From contig JBAJFE010000042.1 of the NCBI GenBank assembly GCA_037903355.1, forward strand, positions 124,001 to 188,000: a stretch of 64,000 nucleotides of DNA, written 5' to 3'. How positions within the stretch are numbered: the stretch's first letter is position 1; every line of letters begins with the position of its first letter. The position numbers and the translations under genes were made by a program. The DNA is from Trichuris trichiura. Taxonomy: Eukaryota > Nematoda > Enoplea > Trichinellida > Trichuridae. The notes below the pieces were generated by a model. That model saw only the letters and a list, made by a program, of their open reading frames with translations. It ran no database searches and was not told where the DNA came from. This document shows positions 50,536 through 60,925 of this stretch, one piece after another.

Positions 50536-51791
50536 TAAAATTCCCGCTTAATTCTAGTCACTTTTTGGGCCCCTTGAGAACTTTATCGAGCGTCCGGGCC
50601 CCCTATTCTGATTGGCAAATTTCGAGCGCACTGATTGGCCAATTTCAGCGCACTGATTGGCTGAAATGGTTGCAACGCGAGAAGGCCAACTACAGCTGGA
50701 CTGATTTATTTCTGCAAACTGTTTTTCGAAAAGTCAACGACAGCTGCTTGGCTCGCCCAGATGCGACCGAACTAGCCTGTCGATGTTTCGCTCGATCGAG
50801 GTAACTCGCAGACAGAGATCGCCGCGTCTGACTACATGCAGTTGACTGTGTTTCTTCGTCACTAGGTTCGTAACGATACTAAATGGGTGCTTGACTAGAC
50901 TCGATGAGGGAAGACAAATCAGTAACTTTTTTACCACATCCCATACGCTAGGGTACAACTCCGGGGCTTTTTTCTGCAGCCAGAACTGCTGATAACCCTG
51001 TGACAACGTGGCCTTCAACTCCACGTTCGACTGCAACTCCAGCAGCTCTTCTTGCAGCGAGATCTCTAGCAAAACTGGAGTGAGCGTAGGAGAAAAGCAA
51101 CCATACAGACAAAGTGTTTCGAGAAAATGCGTGAGCAACACACGCAACTCCCTGTCGCTAACGTGTGTGCTTGCATTGTAGCTGCATGGACAATAGACTC
51201 GAAAAAAGAAAGGAAAGAAAAAGTGAATCGATCTTTTATAGAGCTAGGGCAAAAGATGGTAATCGTTTACAAAATTGTAAAGCAGAGACATTGCTACCAA
51301 GCTACGCCAACACGCGCGCTAAGCCCTGCTTGAATCGTAAAGCAGGTGCAAACATATCGCGAAAACTATGGCGCATTCTGATAACGCGGGCAGATATTCT
51401 CTGATGGGAATCATCTGCTCCTGCGTTCAATGCTTCTGAGCAGAAAGCTTCCTTTACTGAACTCTACGCCGTGAAGGTCAGGGTGTCAAACCTGCGATCC
51501 CTTCTGCCGTGTATTCTGAATGGTCACTTTCACGAGTGGTGATTGGTTCATGTGGTGGAGTGGGGGGTAGCCGGCATGTCACGCATAGCATGCAACGTTA
51601 TCTTAACTAGTACGCACAATATCTGACCCTCGAACCTCACCTTTCGATGCACCTAAACACGACGGCCCAGGTGGGGCATATGCCCCACACGGCTCAAATG
51701 GCCCGCCAACGGGCTCCTTAACGTTTTTGGCCCCCCTGGATCTCAAAAGGGCCTCCTGGGTGGGACACCTGCCCCACCGTGAGAAACACTG
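50413..51791 (-). mobile_element. hAT element copy 2 (inverted), left end rearranged
   Basis: The right end TGAGAAACACTG at 51780-51791 is the same TIR as the copy at 9440, followed by octamer ATCCATAC. On the minus strand, 51147-50734 encodes a longer transposase C-terminus than copy 1 ([19 protein letters not shown], then [11 protein letters not shown] and RNIDRLVRSHLGEP), the hAT dimerisation region. Homology to copy 1 runs to about 50565. Beyond it the normal left end is replaced by a 53-bp repeat and a palindrome. A TIR-like CAGTG start at 50413, preceded by ATCTATAG (6 of 8 matches to the right octamer), may mark the original end. Confidence 0.75.
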
Positions 51792-53781
51792 ATCCATACG
51801 ATACGATGCTGTTAGACTGTGTATCACCTTGGACAGACTCTTCCAAAATTTATGTTAATGGTGCTGCTGTTTTATCAACTCTGTTAAACATTGAACTTTT
51901 TGAAACGAGTCTTTGCTTTATTTTTTATTAACAAAGGGATTGTTTATAAGACTATCCATGAAAGCTATAGCCCTATTGTATTATTCTGGCTGCCATGCCG
52001 TACAAGCTATCCGTCAGCGACATCTGGAGAGCAAAGCTTGTGACCTAGCATCGCTGCTAGACGTTGCGTGAGTTATCGATTCCGCATAAAAGAGTTTAGA
52101 AAGCGTTGGAAGGTTGCGCCTTCGAAGTCAAGCATGATGAAAGCAGCTTTATTGCTTATACAATGCAAATGGCATAGAAGAGTGCACACTCATAAGCAGA
52201 GCGACGCTGCGATAGGGAAAAACGCAGAAGGGTTCGACAAACGAAAGCGAGATTAGCGAAGTCTTAAATAGGGAGCGTTAGACAGCCCCAGACGTCGTCG
52301 CTCGTACGGCCTCGGATTAACGATGATAAACAAGTCACAGAGTAACCATCAATGGACACTATCCATAGATGTTAATCCTGCCTTTGTTGGAGACCGACGT
52401 CCATTAACACCTCTACTCTTCACTTTGTGTCAGGTGTCTGGCGCAGCAACTCCAACAGAAATTTGTCTCCTGTCGACACCCGCTAGTACGACGGCTGCTT
52501 CCACTGCCGCTGATGATTGCCGACAGTTCGACGACGTTAACGGCCCGGGCAAATTGTGCCCTGCGATTGCTACAACGAAGACGCACTGTTTGTTTTGTGA
52601 ACGCTCCAAGCACAAACGTGCGTCATGTTCGGCTGTTGAGCAATCTGCCGTACAAGGCGTAGGAAGGCACGTTTACGAAGCAACAAGTCAGTACTTCTTT
52701 GGTAGCGTCGTATTCCTTGAAGGGCAACTGTGCCCGGCTTGTACCGGTGGGCTTTTTTCATTCGGCCCACCGGAGGGACTGTTTTTCGGGCAGCTTTCAT
52801 TCCCTCAACTTTTTTCCGTGCTTGCCATAACGGCAACGACGACCCAGGCAAAGACACCAGACCGTTGAACCAAAGTCGCAACACTGACGAAAAATAGCGT
52901 ACGCCACGCTTGCCGTCGCTTCTGCTGCTTGTCTCGCTGTATATGCCACCCTGAACGGACGAGGCCATGTCCGCTTCCCAGTACCAAGAGGAACTCGGGC
53001 GTGATAGATGCCTTCGTGCCAGAGCTGCAGTCACAAACTATCCGTCAGCGACTTCTGGAGAGAAGTAGCTTGTGACCTAGCATCGTTGCTAGACGTTGCG
53101 TGAGTCACCGATTCCGCACAAAAGAGTTCAGAAAGTTATCCTCTGTCGAAACACGCTAATACGACTACTGCTTCCACTGTCGCTAATGATTGCCGACTGT
53201 TCGACGATGTTAACGGCCTGGGCAAATCGTGTGCAGCGACAGCGACGAAGATGACGCAATGTTTATTTTGTGGACGTTCCAAGCAAGAACGTGTGTCATG
53301 TCCGGCTCGTGAAGCTGTGTGCAGGAGTGCAGTACGAGAGGGCATTTCGCTTAAGTATGCCGTTCTGCCCCCGCTGTCCAGAGTTATGCTTGCTCTCCTG
53401 ATCAACGAGGTTCTGCTGCTTGTCTCTCGGTGTGCTACCCTAAACGGACGAAGAGACCTATTGCGCTAACTTCCCAATCTCTCTTGAAAGCCGTCATCGC
53501 TGGGTCATTGAACGGTCGGGTGTCTGCCTTGAACGGTCGGGTGCCTAGTGGTCCTACCATATCTGTATGCTGACGTCATCTTTGGTCAAGATTTTCAACG
53601 CTTACACGAAAGCTTGACTTTGAACTATGGTGGAAACCTGCCGCCACTTACCATTCGTGGTTTAGCCGTCTTAAAGCCACTAGATCGCGTCCTGGGCCTG
53701 CCCTTTTGAAAAAGCATGTTCGCTCCAGCAAAATGGACCCGCTGATCGAAGTAGAGTTACTGGAAGCGAATCCACAATATA

Positions 53782-54749
53782 CAGGTGGCCCTCGTTACCC
53801 ACAGATTCTATATAACGCGGTTCGTCCGGCGTGAAATAGTGACGTCATCTTTTCACAAAAACATACGCACCGCTGGCTGGCATTATAGTTGCAGTGATGT
53901 CGTTACCTGCCTGAGCAGCAGCGTGATCGTCTGCCCGGGCGCGAAAGACCTTTTTTGCCTACAACGCTCTCTAACCGGGCACAATGCTAATGAGGCCTTG
54001 CCATTTTTCTGATTGTTCGTTATTGCTTCATGCACGTTGTCGAGCCTATTCGCTGTGCGCGAACATCAGTCTCCCTCCAGCATGGTAGGTTTGAACTTTC
54101 CCGTCGTTTAACTGGTGTCGCATAGGAAGATGGGTTACAGAAGGCAAGTAAGCAATTCCTCTAGGGCTAATAGACAACGTAGCGTCCTTACTCTTCATGA
54201 GAAAGTAGAAGTCCTTGATCTTTTGAAAAGCGAATTGTCATTTGCCGAAGTGGGCCGCAGGATCGGGAAGAATGAATCCAGCATTCGTACGATAAAATGG
54301 AAGGAAGCTGAGACTCGAGGAAACGTGTATTTTGACCCTTCATTGGCGAAAAAAGCTGCTGTAGTTCGCAACAAAGTCCTCGTGAAAGCTGAAAAATCGC
54401 TAAGCATTTGGATAGAGGACATCGAGAAAGTTATTCGGGAGAAAACGCTGAGCTTATATGAGCACTTCTCTGGCGTGGTTGCAGAGAACGAGAGAAAAAG
54501 GTTTGCTGCTAGCAAAGCATGGCTAGCAAAATACGTCAAGCGCTTCAACCTCATGAACTTAAAGATCACTGGGAAAACGGCTTCGGCTTATGTCGTAGCT
54601 GCCTCGACGTTTCCGAAGAAATTCAAGGGGACAGAACGAAATGCGCAGCTAGAATATAAGCTATTTAGCCTTTTATAGGGTAGCCTATATAACGCGGTAG
54701 AATGCTCAAAATGTTGGACGAATTAACCGCGGATAACGAGAGCCGCCTG
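53782..54749 (+). mobile_element. Tigger/pogo element with TA duplication, internally deleted
   Basis: The left end CAGGTGGCCCTCGTTA at 53782 and the complementary right end TAACGAGAGCCGCCTG at 54734-54749 form the terminal repeats. Each is flanked by TA (53780-53781, 54750-54751), the standard target of this superfamily. TATAACGCGG subterminal motifs occur near both ends. The only coding is the 5' third of a transposase, so the 968-bp element cannot move itself. Confidence 0.8.
54130..54678 (+). CDS. Truncated Tigger (CENP-B-type) transposase
   Basis: An open frame of 182 codons from ATG 54130 carries the N-terminal DNA-binding half of Tigger transposases. The first helix-turn-helix is in LTLHEKVEVLDLLKSE and EVGRRIGKNESSIRTIK. 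The second, CENP-B-like region includes LSIWIEDIEKVIREKTLSLY and FAASKAWLAKYVKRFNL, then KITGKTASAYVVAASTFP. The DDE catalytic domain is absent and the frame ends in unrelated sequence. Full-length relatives have roughly 500 residues. The frame itself has no stop or shift, so it could make a DNA-binding fragment, but there is no evidence that it is used. Confidence 0.75.
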   Translation: MGYRRQVSNSSRANRQRSVLTLHEKVEVLDLLKSELSFAEVGRRIGKNESSIRTIKWKEAETRGNVYFDPSLAKKAAVVRNKVLVKAEKSLSIWIEDIEKVIREKTLSLYEHFSGVVAENERKRFAASKAWLAKYVKRFNLMNLKITGKTASAYVVAASTFPKKFKGTERNAQLEYKLFSLL

Positions 54750-56059
54750 TAATCATGTTCGATTTCCTAATGGACGAGAGTCTACCGTGTCTCTTCGCGA
54801 CCTAGCGCCTGCAGGTTTCTCTCGCGCTCAAGTCGATATCGATTATGACGATTATGAATTATCGTCCGAAGAGACGACTGAAGCTAGCCAGGAGTCGCCT
54901 GAACTACCGACTGCTGAAGACGTCTATTGTCAGTCAGGACCAGCCCTCGAACAAGAACCGTTAGCATTCCGTCAGTTGACACGAATGCGGCGTCCTCCAG
55001 ACCGCTTGGACTTCTGATAGCTTCTCACCTTGAAGGAGGTGAATGTACTATTCTGGCTGCCGCTACAGAGTCTCTAATTGCTTATCGTACCTGCGCACGC
55101 TGATCGCAATCGTTTTCTTACTTTGGAGGTAATGCGCACTCGCTATGTTTAGTGCCCCGTCTCTTTAACTGCTCTCTTCAGTTGCTAGCCGCCATTTAAG
55201 TTGAGTAAAACTAGAGTTTGGTTTTGTGAAACTTATTTTTTGATTATAGAAATAAGGCTTGAAAGGTGAAATTACCCCTTGATTCATAGGATGCAAAATA
55301 AACCGCACTAGCGGTAAAGAAAATAACACTAGCCTTGTATGTCTATTACAGTTGGTGAAGGCACATCGTCCATAAGCAGAAGTATTTTGGTGGGGATTTT
55401 CTTTTCCGTGCAACGTCGCATCAGCAGGCTAGAGATCATAGTAACCTACATCAAAGGTAAACATGCTGCGACACAAGTTACCTGGTTCCGTTTATAAATC
55501 GCAGACAGAGTAGATTTAATAACACTTTCAAGAGCACTACAATTTTCACAATGGTAAATGATCATCAGCTTTAAAATGAAGTCACCAGTTGCGCTGACCC
55601 TAAAACAAGAAAGAAAGCAGCTGCTTCGTCCCGCATTTTTATGCTGTCCAGGTGACTTCTTTCGTTAGATCTCAAGAGTCAACCTATGCTTTCAAGGCGT
55701 GTTTCTTCCACAACTTTCTCATCTCTCCACCAACACTGAATTGGAAAGAGTTAATGGCTTGCCCCAGAGAAAAACCGAGGATCAGGGAATTGCTCTGCGT
55801 GATTTGATGCTCTATTAATACAGTTACAACCTCAATACCAACAGTAAACTGATATCTTTCCTTTCCAGTGCCGTGACGCCTGTCTTTTGCCAAAATTTTT
55901 CCAGTTAAGCTGGAATCCCTCGCAGAATTTTGCAATTGGAAAAGTATTACAGTCAACAGGTTTTTTCTTACCTAGATCGACTATTCATGAACATCTACGT
56001 GAATTCAAAATCAACTATCACATCTGAGAGTCAAATACCATGACATCTCCACATCTGTC

Positions 56060-56960
56060 ATGGCGGTTTTAGATCACCGCGCCTTCTTCCAGTTACACAC
56101 CCATATTCAGGACGCACGTTTCCTTATATGCTTTGAACAGGGGGAAGTGCTGAGAAGGAAGCTAGAGAACCTGTACTGCTCCCAGTCGTGGGATTTCAGA
56201 AGATCTAAGAGAGACAAAATGGTTGCAAAACAGGATATAGACAAGGCCGTTGTCAACTTGAGTTCGACTGCACTCACGTCGGTGGAAAAGAACGTCTTCT
56301 CCAAGGCTTGAACGTCGTTCCCAATGTGAAGATGCCTCCTTTTCCTGACTTTATAGCATCGACGGAGATGAACCTAACGAAGACGGAACCAAGAAAGCCA
56401 GCTAAGATCAAGGGCATCTCGAGGTCTTTGTTGCAGATGAACAGATAAGAAAAGCCCTATCTCAACTGCGTGGAGAGAGGCGTGATAACGAAATTAAGAA
56501 GGAAAAGAGATCTGGTCGTCACGAAAACGGACAAGCGCAAGGTAGTATTACTTTAAGACAGGTCTCACTGAGTAGACAAGGTGCATTCTCTACTAAAGAC
56601 TACCACTTAAACGCTCACTCAGTGGAATCCAACACCGCAGACCAGTACCGAGCTTAGGGGTCTTCTACAGATCTTCGCTGAACAATCAAAGGAGGACACC
56701 ATCACCCCTGTTAGGAATAGGTTGTCCCACGTGAGCAACTCCGTGAGCCTTAGCTCTAGGGTCTACTAAAGATAAACAAGCTGGGAGCACTTTTAAGACT
56801 GGATGTGTGCAGCGTTAACAGCGTTACATCAAAACTGTGCGCCTACCTTAAAAGCATCATCCAGCTACTGACCGGAAGAAGTGCTCATCAATCACAGACT
56901 AATAATAGAGACTTTCGCGCGGCTTTAAAATCGATTCGAGTTTTAAAGACTGACCTTAAG
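56060..56960 (+). mobile_element. Penelope-like element, N-terminal portion, degraded
   Basis: 56218-56311 encodes VAKQDIDKAVVNLSSTALTS, a segment typical of the region upstream of the RT in Penelope-like elements. Frameshifted pieces follow: a KRDLVVTKTDKRKVV-like stretch, GAFSTKDYHLN, then GLLKINKLGA and VCSVNSVTSKLCAYLKSIIQ, leading into TGRSAHQSQTNNRDF, where the RT palm would begin. The catalytic RT is missing. It is complementary in content to the 47.9 kb copy but not clearly the same insertion. Confidence 0.7.
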
Positions 56961-57079
56961 GTAAGGTATTATCACCGCAAAGGTAAAAATACGTTGACTG
57001 TTGTGATTCTATCGAATAATGAAGTGGCTACCACTAATTTAAAGAAAGCATTGCAGAAGCAACTCGAATGAAGTCTGGT

Positions 57080-57530
57080 GAAGCACGTTGGCACCCTGGG
57101 ACCAGAATTAGCCGAAACAAGAAGCTTCGTCGTATGCCTTCCAGGAGCGGCTATGTCATGGAGCTTTAAAAAACAATGACACACTGTAGCACATGAACTA
57201 CCGAAGCCGAATGGCACTGAGCAATACGCAAAAATTGATGTGGCTCCAGTTTCTGCGCATAGAGTTGCGGTATGCCCTGCGAGAAGTCGCTTGCCGCGTG
57301 CGACAATTCCGCCGCGATAAGTATTTGTGAAGGGCGGAAGCACTTATCACAAACAAAGCACATTTGCATCCGCTATCATGTTGTTAAGGAAAAAACGAGC
57401 CGGAGATGTCCTCGTCGATCAAGCAGTAAGAGAAAACAATGCTGCAGACATGTTGACAGAAATCGCCATCGCAGCACGGTTGCATCAGTGCGCAAGGTTA
57501 ATCGGAATGACTCCGTGAAAGAGGAACTCG
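57080..57530 (+). mobile_element. Ty1/copia-type RNase H fragment
   Basis: TTEAEW and SLAACDNSAAISICEG correspond to the RNase H signature (TTEAEY, then CDNQSAI) of copia elements, followed by HLSQTKHICIRYHVVKE. A frameshift passes to AGDVLVDQAVRENNAADMLT, the usual end of the copia polyprotein. In-frame stops precede the motif. Only this C-terminal part is present. Confidence 0.7.
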
Positions 57531-60292
57531 TAAGAGAAATTACATCGTCATTCCTGTCCCCACGCACATGAAAAAGTGTTTTATTTATATCCGGTTGTTT
57601 TCTTCGATTATTGTGTTCCCATTGATCATCTTTTTTCGCTGGTTCCTTTTGCTTCGTTAGCTTAAATAAATACTCTGCTGTCCAAAGAAATTCCCAACAG
57701 ATGAGGTATAAGTAGCAATTGCTGTAGATGATGAAAAAACTGAGGGCTTGCGGTTGCCCAACTATTGCAAGTGAAGCGCCTGATGAATTTGCCCGTCCTC
57801 GCTCAAAGAGTCATAGGAAAAACCTCAGGTCAGCAGGTCGTCAGACATTCCAGGAAAAGTCAGCTGCAGATTGCTGGCCACGTGACTGCTGTTCTGCTGA
57901 GCGAAGAAGAAACATTAACTTCCGGTCGGTTTTGAATGTGGCCCACCGACAGAAGTGGAATCAGTTGTCGGCAGCAAGTTGTACTGTGATTTAGGCATCC
58001 TCGAAAGGAATAGGACAACCAGCGTGCTGCGCAGCAACACTTTCAGCTCGTTGAGAACACATCGTAATAAATCCCGATAGTACCGCTTCCGCGATATGCA
58101 GGCTTCCAACAAGAATGTGCAAGCGAACAGTGCTCTCCTACTGCATTCGTTGGCATATATACGTTCCTGCTTACTAGCGTGTGTTCGCAGTTAAAGTGAA
58201 AATGCGGAGCGAATTCAGACCCCGTTGACTTGCGAACTAGTAGCAGCAGCAGCAGATAACTACTTTTTCGCCCAGTCTAGTGGAGTTTCGTCGTTTGAGA
58301 ACTTGTTATGACCTGAACTATTTGCAAGTAATTTTAAGAAACCCGAAAGAAAGAATTTTGTTTTAGTTGTACCGAAGAGGAGAAATAGACTTTATTGTCT
58401 CTATGCCTGCCGATTTGCGTTTTTTATCAGGCAAATATGATTATGGATAACAAATTAGTTTTATAAAAAGTTGACGTTGAAGTGTGTTTTCATAATCTCA
58501 CCGTCCCATTAAAGCGTCCGCGGTATGAGTGCAGCTATTCAGGCATGGCTGTCACGTACTGTTCATAATTTTTTACAACTGTTCTTATGTTCCAGTACTC
58601 CATGTGCATGGAATAAAAGAACAATGAGTGAGGACCACCCATGCCATTATGGAGGAATAGCGTAGAGCACATGTTCCTCGCTTGCTTAGGCTAGACGCTG
58701 TTTAGAATTGCATAGCGTATCAATGCGCTCGTTCAGAAGTATTGTTTAAGCGAACAGAAACTGTCAATTTACTGGAAGGTTTTCTGTTCAATTAGTCCTT
58801 ATAGTTTGACCCATTAATTATGAGTGCCAATTTCCATCGCTTCCAGCATTGTTTAACTCAATAGAATGCGCAAAGTCATCTCACTGCCGGCATTTTCCTC
58901 GTTTGCTCGTTCCCCCTTTACCTACCTTGCAGCCAGCTGTTGCGCTCTTCGCTTCTGAACCAGTTGGCATGTTCTTGTTGCCCGCACTACGGCAGCTTCA
59001 GTTGCTAGGATTAACTTGTTCTGCTTCGTTTAGAGCAGCTACGCACTGGAAAGCTGGCTGTTCAGAGAACATTAGATTCAGCTTTCTGTTTCTGGTAAGC
59101 TCTTGCTAGGAATGGCTTGTAGTTGAACGTAGTCACTGCATGATTAGCAAGTGGTGAATTCACCCTAACAGTGTCTAATTCGCGAATCCATCGATATCGT
59201 TTCTGTTTCTAGAAGCATTACGCTAAGCGAGGGAAAGAGAAGTTACCCCATCAGCATTCGTCTTTTTGTATGATTGCTTTCCATTTGGTCTCTTTGGTGA
59301 AAGTATTTTCACTCAAGTCTGGTCAGTAAAAGTGATCTACGTCTTGAGGTTGCGTAATCAATCTTCCCTTTGAATTCTCCGTATGCTTTGCTAAAAAATT
59401 CTAAGACTTTTGCACGGAAACTACTATTTCTACTAGCCTATTGGTAGGTACTTTATACATTTTGTTTGTAAAAAGTGGTAAAAATTTAAAAGCAGAACTT
59501 CATAGGAACATGCCACTTTTAATGTTCCGCATTGAATACAGCAGAATTTCATTTTCGTAAGTGTACGGAAGTGCAACCAGTATGGAACCGTGTTTATTGA
59601 AATTAGCGCAGCGTTTCTTAAGCTCCTGGCTTCGTCTTCAGCGCTTTTAATCAGAAATAACAACGGGATCAGCAGTTTCCAATAAGGTCCGCTAATTTCA
59701 GTAAAAGCATCGAATTTCTTACAGGTTGCATTTCCTTACATGAGTGAGAAATTTTACTCGCCCGTAAAGAAGAGCTTAATTTTCAAAACAGTTTTAAGTT
59801 TGCGAACATTACACTTGTAACAGGAAATTTGTTCATTATAATGATATTGCTGTTAAATCTTGTTAGCTTTTTGGCAATGCCGACGAGCTCTCTAAAAGTA
59901 GTTTTGGTTGGTTTTAATTACGTGCCATAACTTCCAGGGATCTTCTAAGCCCATAATCAACGCGAACGTTAAAGGTGTGAATGAAAGGAAACTTATGACT
60001 AAGTTCATTTTGTTACACAGTCAGTTGAATCATCTCATTAGTTTAGCTATTCAGTGGAGAGATAAAGCTATGGTTTCTATGAGCTGGCAAAATTTAGCGT
60101 AAGGAAAAAGTGAGGCCAAATCGAAAACTTACCCAGCCATAAAGAATGAAATTTTCCGTTGAAGAACGGCAATCATATGCGCCGTAGACAGAACTCTTAG
60201 GTGGGCATCTGCGAATGACAACTTAAGGGAAGTCCAAGCATAGTCTTGTCACTTCAGTGTTATTTCTTGGAAGCAAGTTTATCCTCAGCGGC
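57531..60292. other. Intergenic region, no supported gene
   Basis: Short frames at 57728-57994, 58849-59109 and 59908-60102 have no recognisable motif. A short CAG-type run (GTAGCAGCAGCAGCAG) is at about 58240. Some of this may be the remaining 3' part of the copia relic, but I cannot delimit it. Confidence 0.4.
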
Positions 60293-60925
60293 ATGGCAGC
60301 AAACTTCACTGCACCACCAGCTTATTCGCCTGAGCAAAGGGCAGCTGTTCTTTATGCTGTGGAGTCAGACGTTAACTTTTCCGCAGTTTTAGTGCACAGC
60401 GAAGAAGTAGAAGTGCGTGTTAGGCAAATAGCAACAAACGAAACGAACCATTCAACGACGGTCCATGTTGCCTCATAAACGCCAGTCCGTTAGATACTGC
60501 TACAATTTTGAGCCCCAGACGTGGTGTCAAAACCGATGCAAACGATGCTTTCGTCTCAAAGAGCACCACTCAGTCGAACATTCTTTTTCTGAGCCCGCAT
60601 CTTTTCTGATCAATTATCGAGGCTCCATGGATTCAGTTCTGCCGACTGGGGACAGTGGAAACCAACGATTTCGAAGCCTAGGTCCATCTGTTCATAGCAT
60701 ATACAGGACGCCGTACGAGAAAAAATACCGTTTAAGTAGAGAATCTCATTTAATGGATGAAGCTGAGAGGCAAAGCTTAACCGATATGGCTGCTAATACT
60801 TCTATACGGTCTTCTATCGACGGCGCTGCATCTCTAACTAGAAAGAAAAGTTTGCCTATTGGTTCCTACCGTTCTGCTCCAGCACTCAACCTTGACCAAG
60901 GGGATTGCATTTCGGAAGGAAATGG
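60293..60925 (+). CDS. 5' part of a gene with a Cys-x2-Cys-Phe motif (MPRIP/outspread-like?)
   Basis: The first exon 60293-60412 starts at ATG and ends before GTGCGT. The second, 60486-60925, begins after GCCAG and ends before GTAAGG in phase 2. Together they give a coherent ~186-codon open reading. Residues from about 41 contain a motif C-x2-F-x-P-x7-C-x2-C-F-x2-K-E-x-H (YCYNFEPQTWCQNRCKRCF). It resembles the short N-terminal motif before the PH domain in myosin-phosphatase Rho-interacting protein and Drosophila outspread. A Ser-rich stretch follows. I cannot find the PH domain or the 3' exons in the next 3 kb, so the gene may extend further or the resemblance may be chance. Confidence 0.45.

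Larger units (their letters stand above)
51976..55200 (+). mobile_element. Gypsy-type LTR retrotransposon relic, rearranged
   Basis: TGTATTATTCTGGCTGCC at 51976 matches TGTACTATTCTGGCTGCC at 55044; the latter directly follows a purine tract GAAGGAGGTGAA, as expected at the start of a 3' LTR. Between them lies gag sequence with a CX2CX4HX4C zinc knuckle ([14 protein letters not shown], about 52588-52630). The block from CTATCCGTCAGCGAC through the knuckle is repeated in part at 53038-53420, where the His is Gln and a second knuckle is frameshifted. At 54754-55017 the pol C-terminus is recognisable (STVSLRDLAPAG, then RRPPDRLDF and stop). Protease, RT and most of integrase are missing, and a Tigger element interrupts it. 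Non-functional. Confidence 0.7.

Noticed and set aside
52570..53034. 154-codon minus-strand frame
   Set aside because: It is antisense to the gypsy gag zinc-knuckle region and has no motif of its own.
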